A DNA stretch of 33,830 bases from Plebeiibacterium sediminum (GTDB taxonomy: Bacteria; Bacteroidota; Bacteroidia; Bacteroidales; Marinilabiliaceae), in assembly GCF_026013605.1 (NCBI RefSeq), contig NZ_JAPDPJ010000063.1, forward strand, positions 1 to 33,830. The letters run 5' to 3'. The stretch's first letter is position 1. Each line of letters begins with the position of its first letter. The notes beneath the pieces were generated by a model. That model was given only the letters and a program-made list of their open reading frames with translations. It was not told the DNA's origin and did no database searches. The translations under genes were made by a program, and so were the position numbers. Shown in pieces: positions 1 through 7,349 of this stretch.

Positions 1-1
1 C

Positions 2-81
2 TAAAATACTAATCTACTGCGTTAAATTCTTCGAGTTAGCTCGCTAACCCTGCAAAATTTGCCTTATATATCAGTATTTTA
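2..81. repeat. Long imperfect palindrome (REP/MITE-like or terminator-like)
   Basis: The two arms fold around position 41/42. The core GTTAGC-TC-GCTAAC lies at 35-48. The outermost arm, TAAAATACT at 2-10, pairs perfectly with AGTATTTTA at 73-81, and the region between has scattered matches. It could be a bidirectional terminator for the gene at 132-407 and an unseen gene to the left, or a small palindromic repeat element. The left edge may be cut by the window boundary, so its true extent is unknown. Confidence 0.5.
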
Positions 82-131
82 TGACAATCTGAATTATAAA
101 ATTTTAATCGAACTGAGGTTAATAGTTCCTT

Positions 132-407
132 TTAAGATACAAATTTAAAAAGCCTGAAGAATATGAATAAAACAAGGATTATATTCAGGTAGAAAACAAA
201 ATTAGTGTTGGTTTTGTTTTGTAATTGATTCACAATAGCACTGATAAATAATATGATTGAATGTATGACAGCAATACCAATGTAAATTAAATAAGCACCA
301 AGACCAGTTCCTCCTTTGGCATTATTCATAGAAAAATCAAAGTATAAGTAAAGGATGATAAATAGAATAATCAGAATAGAATAAAATTTAATTTGGGTAT
401 TTTTCAT
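132..407 (-). CDS. Small hydrophobic membrane protein, unknown function
   Basis: This 91-residue protein is almost entirely hydrophobic, with three likely membrane segments at about residues 8-26, 36-58 and 69-88. A short Asn/Gly-rich loop separates the first two, and a basic N-terminus (MKNTQIK) suggests the N-terminus is cytoplasmic. No family was recognised. It lies 63 bp downstream of the ABC ATPase gene on the same strand, so co-transcription is possible. The gap holds a pyrimidine-rich tract with repeated CCCTGTT (about 440-470). Coding status rests on the uninterrupted frame and sensible topology. Confidence 0.55.
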   Translation of the reverse strand: MKNTQIKFYSILIILFIILYLYFDFSMNNAKGGTGLGAYLIYIGIAVIHSIILFISAIVNQLQNKTNTNFVFYLNIILVLFIFFRLFKFVS

Positions 408-470
408 TTATTATCTCATTGAATGTTTATCAACTTTAACCTTTCTCCCTGTTCCCTGTTCCTTTCTCCT

Positions 471-1709
471 TTACTGAATCACTCCCACATATCCATCTCC
501 ACTATCTTTTAATTCAAAAATATTCTTAGGGTAAAGTCCTTCCTCGTGCCTGTGCGAAACGTATACAATAGCAGTGGAGCTTTCTGCAGAAATTTTTTGA
601 ATCAATTGAACCATTACAGAAGCACTATAGTCGTTTAATCCTGTAGAAGGCTCGTCTAAAATCAATAAAGGAGGATGTTTAATCATGGCGCGGGCAATTA
701 AAACCATGCGTTGGTTAACCTGTGACAAGCGATTAAAGCGTTCGTTGGCTTTGTCGGCTAAGCCTAATAGCTGAAGCCACTGGCCGGCTAATTTTTTCTG
801 AAGGTCGGTAGGTTTTTGGTATAATCCAACGCTATCTACCAATCCTGATATCACCATTTGTTCCACCGATTGGCTGCTATGAAAACGCTCAGTCATTGAA
901 GGCGTAAAATACCCGATCTTTTCTTTTATGTCCCAAACACTTTCTCCACTACCTTTTTTTGTGCCAAATAAATAAATCGGCTGACCAAAAGCTTTTGGGT
1001 TATCACCAAAAATCATACTGAGCATCGTGGTTTTTCCGGAACCATTTGGTCCTACTAAATGCCAGAAATCACCAGGACAGATTTTCCAGTGGATATCTTT
1101 AATAATACTTCTTTCTTCGTAGTTCACACTTACACCTTGAAACTCAACCAATACATTCAGAATGTTTTCAAAAGGTTTAAGAGGAGATGGGATACAGGTA
1201 TTTAAAAATGCCTTTTCTTTATGAAGATGAAGTTGCTCAAACTCATCTTTAGTATATATTTTTGAGTGCGTTTCGTTTTCAATAAATAACACTTCTGAAA
1301 TAAAAGGCATAATATCATGATGGCGCTTAAAAATCTGAACGATAGGAGTGTGTGTTGCAATAAGCATCAGCTCCTGCTTTAAGGCTTCAACCGATTGTAT
1401 ATCCAGACAATCAAAAGGATTATCAAGAACAATAAATTCAGGTTTCAGGCTCATCAAATATTTTAGCAAAGCCTTTTTTTGTTCTCCACTACTAAAAGTT
1501 CTGATACTTCGGTTTGGGTCACCAGATAATACAAATTGATCGTGCGTAACCTCTTCATCAATCAATTTATCAAGCGTAATATTTGAGAACAGTATTCCTT
1601 TTTTACCATCCAGCTCTTTAATTTCTCCGGCTCCCTTAATTAAACTTTGTATGTACTTCCCTTTCATCGAAAGAGAGTTTCCTTCTATGGCGTAGTGTTT
1701 CAAACTCAT
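471..1709 (-). CDS. ModF/PhrA-like tandem ABC ATPase with a degenerate first half
   Basis: This is a soluble double-ABC protein of 412 residues with no membrane segments. The first half has a signature-like SSGEQ followed by a Walker B of the form IVLDNP, but it has no Walker A P-loop and has Asn where the catalytic Glu should be. The second half has an intact Walker A (GPNGSGKTT), Walker B with Glu (LLILDEPSTG) and an H-loop (VYVSHRH), but its signature is degraded to LSQVNQ. The only complete composite ATP site would therefore pair the second-half P-loop with the first-half signature. ModF/PhrA-type tandem ATPases are the nearest known architecture; their substrate or role is poorly defined. 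The ATG at 1709 is preferred over an upstream in-frame start at 1775, because a TATCTTTG -7 element at 1729-1736 lies inside the longer frame and the added N-terminus is implausibly hydrophobic. No permease gene is adjacent. Confidence 0.8.
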   Translation of the reverse strand: MSLKHYAIEGNSLSMKGKYIQSLIKGAGEIKELDGKKGILFSNITLDKLIDEEVTHDQFVLSGDPNRSIRTFSSGEQKKALLKYLMSLKPEFIVLDNPFDCLDIQSVEALKQELMLIATHTPIVQIFKRHHDIMPFISEVLFIENETHSKIYTKDEFEQLHLHKEKAFLNTCIPSPLKPFENILNVLVEFQGVSVNYEERSIIKDIHWKICPGDFWHLVGPNGSGKTTMLSMIFGDNPKAFGQPIYLFGTKKGSGESVWDIKEKIGYFTPSMTERFHSSQSVEQMVISGLVDSVGLYQKPTDLQKKLAGQWLQLLGLADKANERFNRLSQVNQRMVLIARAMIKHPPLLILDEPSTGLNDYSASVMVQLIQKISAESSTAIVYVSHRHEEGLYPKNIFELKDSGDGYVGVIQ

Positions 1710-1728
1710 TGTAAACTTTAATATGAGG

Positions 1729-1736
1729 CAAAGATA
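1729..1736 (-). promoter_or_regulatory. -7 promoter element (TATCTTTG) for the ABC ATPase gene
   Basis: Read on the minus strand this matches the Bacteroidota TAnnTTTG -7 element. Transcription would begin about 15 bases before the ATG at 1709, which decides the start codon. No TTTG box sits at the usual 19-22 bp; the nearest, at 1763-1766, is 26 bp away, so the -33 element is weak. Confidence 0.45.
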
Positions 1737-1857
1737 TACAAAGTAAAATAGCCCGAGTAGTACAAAACCTCTCAATTATTGTGTTTTTTATAGAGATGAT
1801 TAAAGTAGATGCTACCTGATTCAATACCTCTATTACAATAAGAAAACTTTATTGAAA

Positions 1858-2165
1858 CAGAATTGGATGTTACGTACCCAAAAATGTAAGTTCCCGTGGT
1901 AACTTGCAGTTTTGGGTGCGAAATATGGTATTTGAGGAACGTAACTTTCAATTTCGGTTTGGTAACAAGCGGTTTCCGGACTGTAACATGTATTTCCGGT
2001 CGGTAACAAGCAGTTTTGTCTCTGTAACATGCTTTTCCGGATGGTAACATTCAATTCTATCTCCGTAACATTGAATTCTACCTGCGAAACATCCATCTGC
2101 GCACCGTAACATGCAGTTTTCCTGCGTAACATGCATTACTACCATGGAAACATCTTCTTTTCTGG
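1858..2165. repeat. Helically phased degenerate repeat array, about 13 units of 20-21 bp
   Basis: An anchor GTAAC (sometimes GAAAC or GAAAT) recurs at 1899, 1920, 1941, 1962, 1983, 2003, 2024, 2044, 2065, 2086, 2106, 2126 and 2147. Every spacing is 20 or 21 bp, two helical turns. The bases after the anchor are loosely conserved (ATGCA, then a T-rich and often CCGG stretch), and the rest of each unit diverges. The left end carries an inverted unit at 1858-1873 whose complement matches the unit at 2044 in 14 of 16 positions. Mixed 20- and 21-bp units change reading frame along the array, so it is not a coding repeat. It fills most of the 1710-2356 intergenic gap; the remainder is AT-rich with no other gene. 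Confidence 0.85.
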
Positions 2166-2320
2166 AAAAATGATAATATTTTATTTAGGGTAATAATAAT
2201 TTAATTGCGAAGTGTAAAAAATAACATGTGCATTTGTGAATATATAGGGGTTAAGGTTTAAAAAAGCTTATAAAAGTGCAATAGTTTGGGTAAAATGGAT
2301 GAGGTTGTTTGAAAAAATAA

Positions 2321-2328
2321 TAATTTTG
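2321..2328 (+). promoter_or_regulatory. -7 promoter element (TAATTTTG) for the gene at 2357
   Basis: This matches TAnnTTTG and would give a leader of about 25 bases before the ATG at 2357. The upstream box is less clear; the nearest TTG (2305-2307) is only 13 bp away. Confidence 0.4.
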
Positions 2329-2356
2329 AATCTTCAATCTTAAAAAAAGAGTAATT

Positions 2357-3070
2357 ATGAATTATCTGGAGTCGGCAGTTGTATTAAAAAAGTTAATCGC
2401 ACATACCAATCATAAATTATTACAAATAAATAATAAAGCGATCGTTGAGCCTAACTTAATGATGATTCGTACTAATTTTGGCAAAGAGGTTGAAATTAAA
2501 ATGGAGGCTTTTACCAATGACTTTGTAAAAAAACAGTTGGGGCAATATGAATCTGAGGCTTTTGTAATTACAGATTTTGTTACAACAAAGCAGGAAGGAC
2601 AGGAGTTAACTTATTTTCTGTATAAAGGTTATCATCAGTTATTTCATATGGGATTGGTATTTTTTCAATTAGTAAATAAAGAAACTTTTGCTCCGATTGG
2701 TAAATTAGAGTTTAGTAACATTGAAGACAATATTTTTTATCAGGTAACGAGTCCTGATTTTGAAGAAAGTTCATGTAATGCCATTGAAACAAAAGAAACA
2801 ACGGTTAAAAATCCTGCTATTGCATTTTTAATTGGCAATATGAATGAAGAACGTTTATTGTTTGATATCAACCGATTGATATACGAAACCGCCAACAACG
2901 TTCAAAAGCATAAAAACCGTCACTTTAAAATACATCTTCAAATAAGCAAGTTTGGAGGAAAACCATCAGAAGACTTTCTTAAGAAGATAGAAGATATAAA
3001 GGATGATGTAACAAATTACATTAAACCCGCATATCCAAATTCTACCTTTATTTTTGATTTGGAGAATTAA
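2357..3070 (+). CDS. Hypothetical protein, 237 aa
   Basis: No family was recognised. The protein appears soluble, without a signal peptide or membrane segment. The N-terminal half reads as alternating strands (about residues 30-135), with a run of aromatic and hydrophobic residues around YFLYKGYHQLFHMGLVFF. The C-terminal third is more helical and Lys-rich and ends in a short strand (STFIFDLEN). The ATG at 2357 follows a recognisable -7 element. The gene stands alone between the phased repeat array and a REP-like hairpin, a setting that suggests accessory DNA. A defence, regulatory or structural role cannot be told apart from the sequence. Confidence 0.7.
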   Translation: MNYLESAVVLKKLIAHTNHKLLQINNKAIVEPNLMMIRTNFGKEVEIKMEAFTNDFVKKQLGQYESEAFVITDFVTTKQEGQELTYFLYKGYHQLFHMGLVFFQLVNKETFAPIGKLEFSNIEDNIFYQVTSPDFEESSCNAIETKETTVKNPAIAFLIGNMNEERLLFDINRLIYETANNVQKHKNRHFKIHLQISKFGGKPSEDFLKKIEDIKDDVTNYIKPAYPNSTFIFDLEN

Positions 3071-3080
3071 GAAGATTAAA

Positions 3081-3112
3081 ACCTGACAGCGTCGTAGACC
3101 TGTCAGCGTTTA
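3081..3112. repeat. REP-like palindromic element beside a RAYT transposase
   Basis: Two related 11-mers, CCTGACAGCGT and CCTGTCAGCGT, sit as a near-direct repeat. Inside them CTGACAG (3083-3089) and CTGTCAG (3100-3106) are perfect inverted complements, forming a 7-bp stem with a 10-base loop. Diverged copies of the same motif occur inside the neighbouring transposase gene at 3542-3555 (reverse orientation) and 3588-3615 (23 of 28 bases identical). RAYT transposases are known to act on REP hairpins of this size, so this is likely its target or relic. It could also serve as a weak terminator for the gene at 2357. Confidence 0.6.
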
Positions 3113-3260
3113 AAAGAATATATAAATTGAAAATTTGTTTGTCAGTTGTTTATACTTACTAAACTGGTTATGAAGTAAAGTGCTAATATTTTTACTCTAC
3201 CACTTTATACTGGCTCTGATTATTTTATTAAATTCAATAGTCGAATTAATAAAATAAAAT

Positions 3261-3977
3261 ATGCTAAACCTGATACTTAACCCCGGAAAGTTCTATCATA
3301 TATATATAATCGGGGTATAAATAGCTGTAATCTTTTTGAAGAAGAAAAAAATTATCATTATTTCCTTCATTTATATGATAAATATATAAGCCCTATTGCA
3401 AATACCTACGCATGGGTTCTTATGCCAAATCATTTTCATTTCCTTGTTTATATCAAGGATAATTTAGTTTATAAATATTCAATAGATCAGATTAATAGTC
3501 AAGATGTTAATGTTAATGTTAATGTTAATGTTAATGTTAATGACGCTGTCAGGTTGGAATTTAAAAAATGGGAAACGTTATCAAAATCAGACAGCGTTGC
3601 AGACCAGTTAGCGTTAAACAATAACAAAATACCCAATCCCACTTCACATTTTTCTCACCTCTTTAATTCCTATACTAAGTACTTCAATAGGTTTCATGGA
3701 CGTCATGGAGCCCTCTTTGAAAGACCTTTTAAAAGAAAACAAATTGATTCAGATGAATATTTAAAACAAGCAGTAATATATATTCACAATAATCCAGTAC
3801 ATCATTCTTTTGTTTCTCATCCAATAGATTATCCTTGGAGTAGTTATTTAACCTGTGTTTCAGATAAAAAAATCTAAATTAAAACGTGAAAAAGTGATTG
3901 GGTTATTTGATGATCACGAGAATTTTATTCATAGTCATCAATTAGGAATGAGTTGTGATGATAAATTATTTCTATAA
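3261..3977 (+). pseudogene. REP-associated tyrosine transposase (IS200-like Y1 HUH family), two frameshifts
   Basis: Read with two corrections this gives a full Y1 transposase of about 238 residues. It starts at the ATG at 3261 with the family opening (NPGKFYHIY, NRG), continues through YISPIANTYAWVLMPNHFHF and the HUH metal-binding motif, then the C-terminal helix with the catalytic Tyr (SDEYLKQAVIYIHNNPV). It ends at TAA 3975-3977. The first break is an extra AT in the run (AT)5 at 3298-3307, where four copies keep frame. The second is an A7 run at 3866-3872, where six A keep frame and give a tail reading KSKLKREKVIGLFDDHENF. The open frame 3422-3877 alone lacks the N-terminal strand and is unlikely to be functional. 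A (GTTAAT)6 tract (3506-3541) and REP-like segments add a Val-Asn-rich insertion after the HUH motif. HUH transposases of this type nick and rejoin single-stranded DNA at REP hairpins. Phase variation or sequencing error in the two short runs is the alternative. Confidence 0.8.
3506..3541 (+). repeat. Hexanucleotide microsatellite (GTTAAT)6 inside the RAYT gene
   Basis: Six perfect copies of GTTAAT encode (Val-Asn)6 in frame. Because the unit is a multiple of three, length changes would alter the linker without breaking the frame, unlike the AT and A runs in the same gene. Confidence 0.9.
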
Positions 3978-4122
3978 ATATTATCATTAATCAATAAGCG
4001 ATTTTAAACCAAGCTTCTCTATAAATGAATTATATCTTGCATCATTTAAACTTATTATCTTCCATTCTATTGAAGATTTACATCATTTTTTCCCAATTTT
4101 GCCCTTTCAAAATTGAAATGAA

Positions 4123-4533
4123 ATGGCAGAGGGAAAAATCATGAACCTGGAAGAGTTACATTTTCTAGGTATTAAAGTAGTTTACAAAGATTTAATAGAT
4201 AAGGGATACGAGGTTTTAAATGTAAGAAAAGAGTTAGATGTTAATCCGCAGATTCTTGCTAAAAAAGATGACCAGTTCCATATGGTGTTGGTAAAAACAG
4301 GCTACTATCCTGAAATGGGAATTATTCTTCCTGATATTATTGAACAAGTAAAAGAGCTTGGAAAAAAGCATCACTCAGAATGTTGGTATGCCAGCGTTGG
4401 TATTGCCAATGCAAATGGAACTACAGAAGAAGAAATGGCAAAACCTGTGGTTGATGGTGAGTATTATATCAATTATCAAGGGTTAATTCCTTTTCCTAAA
4501 GATGCATCTGCATATACAAATTCTAAAGAATAG
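4123..4533 (+). CDS. Conserved-looking hypothetical protein, first gene of a five-gene operon
   Basis: This 136-residue soluble protein has no recognised family. Residues about 10-70 look like an alternating alpha/beta fold: a helix (HFLGIKVVYKDLIDKGYEV), then strands around QILAKKDDQFHMVLVKTGYYPEMG. A later segment reads CWYASVGIANANGTTEEEMAKPVV. The pattern, a strand with charged residues followed by DDQFHMVLVKT, slightly resembles small nuclease-like or substrate-binding folds, but no catalytic set is clear. A second ATG at 4141 (MNLEEL) could be the real start. Only 6 bp separate it from the next gene, and the run continues through a thioredoxin, dusB and ogt, so it is probably co-transcribed with them. 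Confidence 0.7.
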   Translation: MAEGKIMNLEELHFLGIKVVYKDLIDKGYEVLNVRKELDVNPQILAKKDDQFHMVLVKTGYYPEMGIILPDIIEQVKELGKKHHSECWYASVGIANANGTTEEEMAKPVVDGEYYINYQGLIPFPKDASAYTNSKE

Positions 4534-4539
4534 TACTTT

Positions 4540-5196
4540 ATGCAACAGTTGAAAGGATTTTTGGATCTTCTGAAGAAAAACAGAATTATCATTTATGTAA
4601 TGTTGGGTTTAGCTTTAACCATGCAGGTGTGTAGTATTGCTAATCCTGGGCCGGAAAAAGTAGAAGAAGGTTATTCTGAGAATGCTGTTTCTCAATATTC
4701 TGAACAGCCTTTACAACAACCCGAAGTTGGCGAAAAACCACAGACTTTTAACTTTAATTCTTTGTGGTTAATGTTAGTTGTTACATTGGTGTTTTATGTG
4801 GCCAAAAGAAAAGGATGGTTAGATAAAATTATGCCACAGTTGGTAATTTTCAGAGTAGGTCATTATAAAGTGAAGTCGAATGGAAATCTGGCTCTTCGTG
4901 TTTTTATTATCAATCAAACAAAACGGGATATAACTTTTAATGCACCAAGCATTCAGTTTTACAAAGGGTCATCAAAAAGAGAGTTTGCCATTAAAAATAT
5001 TGGAGGTCACAACTATTTTCCATTGACATTAATGCCGGGTACAGGACATAAATTTACGATTGATGCTCAAAAGTTTTATAACAATGTAGATGGTTTAAAC
5101 GATTATAAAACAATCGCAATGCAAATATGTACCAATACAGGTAAATGTTATAAAAGCATAAAATGGCCGGCTTCTTTAGCTTTTAGAAAATTGTAA
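4540..5196 (+). CDS. Membrane protein with extracytoplasmic loop, unknown function
   Basis: The 218-residue protein has two membrane segments, about residues 15-33 and 73-88. Between them is a Gln/Pro/Glu-rich loop (EQPLQQPEVGEKPQ), probably periplasmic. The rest, from about residue 92, is predicted cytoplasmic and strand-rich, including HYKVKSNGNLALRVFIINQ and LMPGTGHKFTIDAQKF; it resembles a small beta-sandwich. No family is recognised. It lies 6 bp after the hypothetical gene and 15 bp before a membrane-anchored thioredoxin, so the three may work together at the inner membrane, though nothing in the sequence proves it. Confidence 0.7.
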   Translation: MQQLKGFLDLLKKNRIIIYVMLGLALTMQVCSIANPGPEKVEEGYSENAVSQYSEQPLQQPEVGEKPQTFNFNSLWLMLVVTLVFYVAKRKGWLDKIMPQLVIFRVGHYKVKSNGNLALRVFIINQTKRDITFNAPSIQFYKGSSKREFAIKNIGGHNYFPLTLMPGTGHKFTIDAQKFYNNVDGLNDYKTIAMQICTNTGKCYKSIKWPASLAFRKL

Positions 5197-5211
5197 AAAA
5201 GATCACCATCA

Positions 5212-5814
5212 ATGAAGTTTTTTTTTAAAGATCAATGGAAAAAATATACAAAGAGAAAGACTAAAGCCGGAATTGTGCTCGACTTTCTTTTTCTCATCTT
5301 ATTTATTTTATTGATAATTCCATCAACAAGATTACCAATTAGTTCTTTTGTGATACGATATACCATGTCGTCACCAAAGGAAGAAACGGATAAGGTGACT
5401 TTGAGTGAGAATGATTATAACTGGCAATATTCAGATCTTAATCAAGAAACGTATTCATTTTCTGATTTAAAAGGGAAAGTTGTTTTTCTTAATTTTTGGG
5501 CTACTTGGTGTCCTCCTTGTGTTGCTGAGTTTGCTGCTATAGATCAACTTTATCTTAATTATAAAAATGATGTTGCCTTTGTTTTGTTGAGTAATGAAAC
5601 AAAAGAAAAAATAGAGAATTTTGTAAACAACAAAAATTACGAGGTTCCTGTTTATAAAATGATAGAGCGCGCTCCTGATGTATTAAGTTCTAATCAATAT
5701 CCACATACTGTTATTCTTTCAAAAACAGGTGAAATTGTAGTTAAAAAGGATGGTGCTGCAGATTGGAATAGTGATCAGTTTAAAACCTTGTTAGACAAAT
5801 TAATTGCTGAGTAG
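5212..5814 (+). CDS. TlpA/ResA-like membrane-anchored thioredoxin
   Basis: The 200-residue protein has a basic N-terminus, one membrane segment at about residues 22-38, and a periplasmic thioredoxin domain from about residue 70. The active site WCPPC is clear, with cysteines at 100 and 103, preceded by the usual VVFLNFWAT strand. A cis-proline-like QYPHTVILSKTGEIV follows near residues 162-176. TlpA/ResA-type proteins reduce disulfides outside the cytoplasm, for example in cytochrome c maturation or periplasmic protein repair; the partner here is unknown. The stop codon TAG overlaps the GTG start of dusB by one base, indicating translational coupling. Confidence 0.88.
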   Translation: MKFFFKDQWKKYTKRKTKAGIVLDFLFLILFILLIIPSTRLPISSFVIRYTMSSPKEETDKVTLSENDYNWQYSDLNQETYSFSDLKGKVVFLNFWATWCPPCVAEFAAIDQLYLNYKNDVAFVLLSNETKEKIENFVNNKNYEVPVYKMIERAPDVLSSNQYPHTVILSKTGEIVVKKDGAADWNSDQFKTLLDKLIAE

Positions 5815-6818
5815 TGAAGATTGGAAATTTAGAGTTAAGAGAAAATCCACTTTTGTTGGCTCCTATGGAGGATGTGACTGATCCTTCGTTCAGGTTGTTG
5901 TGTAAAAAATATGGTGCGGATCTGATGTATACTGAATTCGTGTCGGCTGATGCTTTAATTCGAAGTATAGAGAGTACCCAGCGAAAACTTAAAATATTTG
6001 ATGAGGAACGTCCGGTTGGTATACAATTGTACGGAAAGGATATTGATGCGATGGTTGAGGCTGCAAAAATTGCAGAAGAAGCCAATCCTGAGTTAATTGA
6101 TATCAACTTTGGCTGTCCTGTAAAAAAAATAGCCACAAAAGGTGCTGGTTCTGGCATGCTTAAGGATATTCCGAAAATGGTTGAAATGACCAGGAAAATT
6201 GTGGAGGCAGTTAAATTACCAGTTACTGTAAAAACTCGTTTGGGTTGGGATGAGAGTTCTAAAATTATTGTAGAGGTAGCAGAGAAACTTCAGGATACAG
6301 GAATAAAAGCATTAACCATTCACGGTAGAACCCGTGCTCAAATGTATAATGGAGATGCGGACTGGACCTTAATTGGTGAAGTAAAGAACAACCCTCGAAT
6401 GCACATCCCAATTATAGGTAATGGTGACCTGACAAATCCTAAAAAGGCAAAGTTGTATTTAGACAGGTATGGTGTAGATGCTTTAATGATTGGCAGACCA
6501 TCTATTGGTCGCCCATGGATTTTTAAAGAGGTACGCCATTATTTGGATACAGGAGAGCTGTTGGAACTACCTAAAATTCCTGAACATGTTGAAATGATCA
6601 GAGAGCATTTAAATAATAGTATTGATTGGTTGGGAGAAAGAAGAGGAATTCTGCATATGAGAAGACATCTTGCTATTACATTTAAAGGTTTAAGAGATTT
6701 TCGTGACTTGAAAATAAAGATGCTTCGTGCGAATACTGCAGATGAGGTTAATCAATGCCTGGATGAAATTAAGGAAACCTATGCAGATTGTGTTTCTATT
6801 GTTGAAACCATGGATTAA
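5814..6818 (+). CDS. dusB: tRNA-dihydrouridine synthase (DusB type)
   Basis: Dus enzymes reduce uridine in the tRNA D-loop using FMN and NADPH. The N-terminus carries the FMN-binding LLLAPMEDVTDPSFR. The catalytic cysteine is at residue 101 in DINFGCPVKKI, with the KGAGSGML loop after it. The barrel continues through VKTRLGWD, LTIHGRTRAQMYNGDADW and IIGNGDLTNP, ending at the phosphate-binding DALMIGRPSIGRPWIF. The length (334 residues) fits the DusB class. It uses a GTG start sharing its first G with the TAG stop of the thioredoxin gene. Ogt follows after 3 bp, so both are probably expressed in the same operon. Confidence 0.95.
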   Translation: MKIGNLELRENPLLLAPMEDVTDPSFRLLCKKYGADLMYTEFVSADALIRSIESTQRKLKIFDEERPVGIQLYGKDIDAMVEAAKIAEEANPELIDINFGCPVKKIATKGAGSGMLKDIPKMVEMTRKIVEAVKLPVTVKTRLGWDESSKIIVEVAEKLQDTGIKALTIHGRTRAQMYNGDADWTLIGEVKNNPRMHIPIIGNGDLTNPKKAKLYLDRYGVDALMIGRPSIGRPWIFKEVRHYLDTGELLELPKIPEHVEMIREHLNNSIDWLGERRGILHMRRHLAITFKGLRDFRDLKIKMLRANTADEVNQCLDEIKETYADCVSIVETMD

Positions 6819-6821
6819 TCA

Positions 6822-7349
6822 ATGGAAGAAAATATTTTAGTTAAGGAATATCATTCGCCGGCAGGTGTTTTGTTGGTAGGTTCTTTTATGGAAGAACTTT
6901 GTTTGTGCGATTGGAGATATCGTAAAAAACGTGATTTGATAGACCGAAGACTAAAGAACGGATTGCAGGCCGGATTTCAATACGGGAATTCAGCAATAAT
7001 CCAGGAAACTATACGTCAGCTTGAGGAATACTTTGCAAAACAACGAACTCAATTTGATCTGCCGTTAAAGTTAATTGGAACAGATTTTCAGAAACTAGTC
7101 TGGCAGGAGTTAATAAAAATTCCTTTTGGACAACGCTTAACGTATCTTGATTTATCCAAAAGGTTAGGTAATGAAAAAGCTGTTAGAGCTGTTGCCTCCG
7201 CAAATGGCGCGAATGCTATTTCAATTATTATTCCCTGCCACAGAATAGTTGGATTAAATGGCAAGATGGTTGGTTATGCCGGAGGATTGGATGCCAAGAA
7301 AAAACTTCTTGCTTTAGAATCCAGAGTTACCCAAGGTTCATTCTTCTGA
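6822..7349 (+). CDS. ogt: Methylated-DNA-[protein]-cysteine S-methyltransferase
   Basis: This suicide repair protein transfers methyl groups from O6-methylguanine to its own cysteine. The 175-residue length matches the Ogt/AGT family. The C-terminal active site PCHRIVG (cysteine near residue 139) is followed by NGKMVGYAGGLDAKKKLLALE. The helix-turn-helix stretch FQKLVWQELIKIPFGQRLTY is intact. The N-terminal domain is weakly conserved, as is usual. It is the last gene of the plus-strand operon and overlaps the convergent gene at 7338 by 12 bp, so antisense interference between the two ends is possible. Confidence 0.94.
   Translation: MEENILVKEYHSPAGVLLVGSFMEELCLCDWRYRKKRDLIDRRLKNGLQAGFQYGNSAIIQETIRQLEEYFAKQRTQFDLPLKLIGTDFQKLVWQELIKIPFGQRLTYLDLSKRLGNEKAVRAVASANGANAISIIIPCHRIVGLNGKMVGYAGGLDAKKKLLALESRVTQGSFF

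Noticed and set aside
1710-1775. Longer ABC ATPase start at 1775
   Set aside because: It would place the promoter element inside the coding region and add a hydrophobic N-terminus not expected for a soluble ATPase.
1772-2145. Overlapping minus-strand open frames through the repeat array with short Cys-Tyr/Val-Thr periodicity
   Set aside because: The periodicity comes from the DNA repeat; units of 20 and 21 bp shift the frame, several frames are open at once, and none continues as a protein repeat.
1858-2165. CRISPR array
   Set aside because: The unit is 20-21 bp with a conserved core of only about 5-10 bp, no cas gene is nearby, and the units are too diverged for CRISPR repeats.
3422-3877. 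Intact transposase gene starting at 3422
   Set aside because: The start lies in the middle of the HUH core; the family N-terminus is encoded upstream in another frame, and the C-terminus continues past the A7 run.
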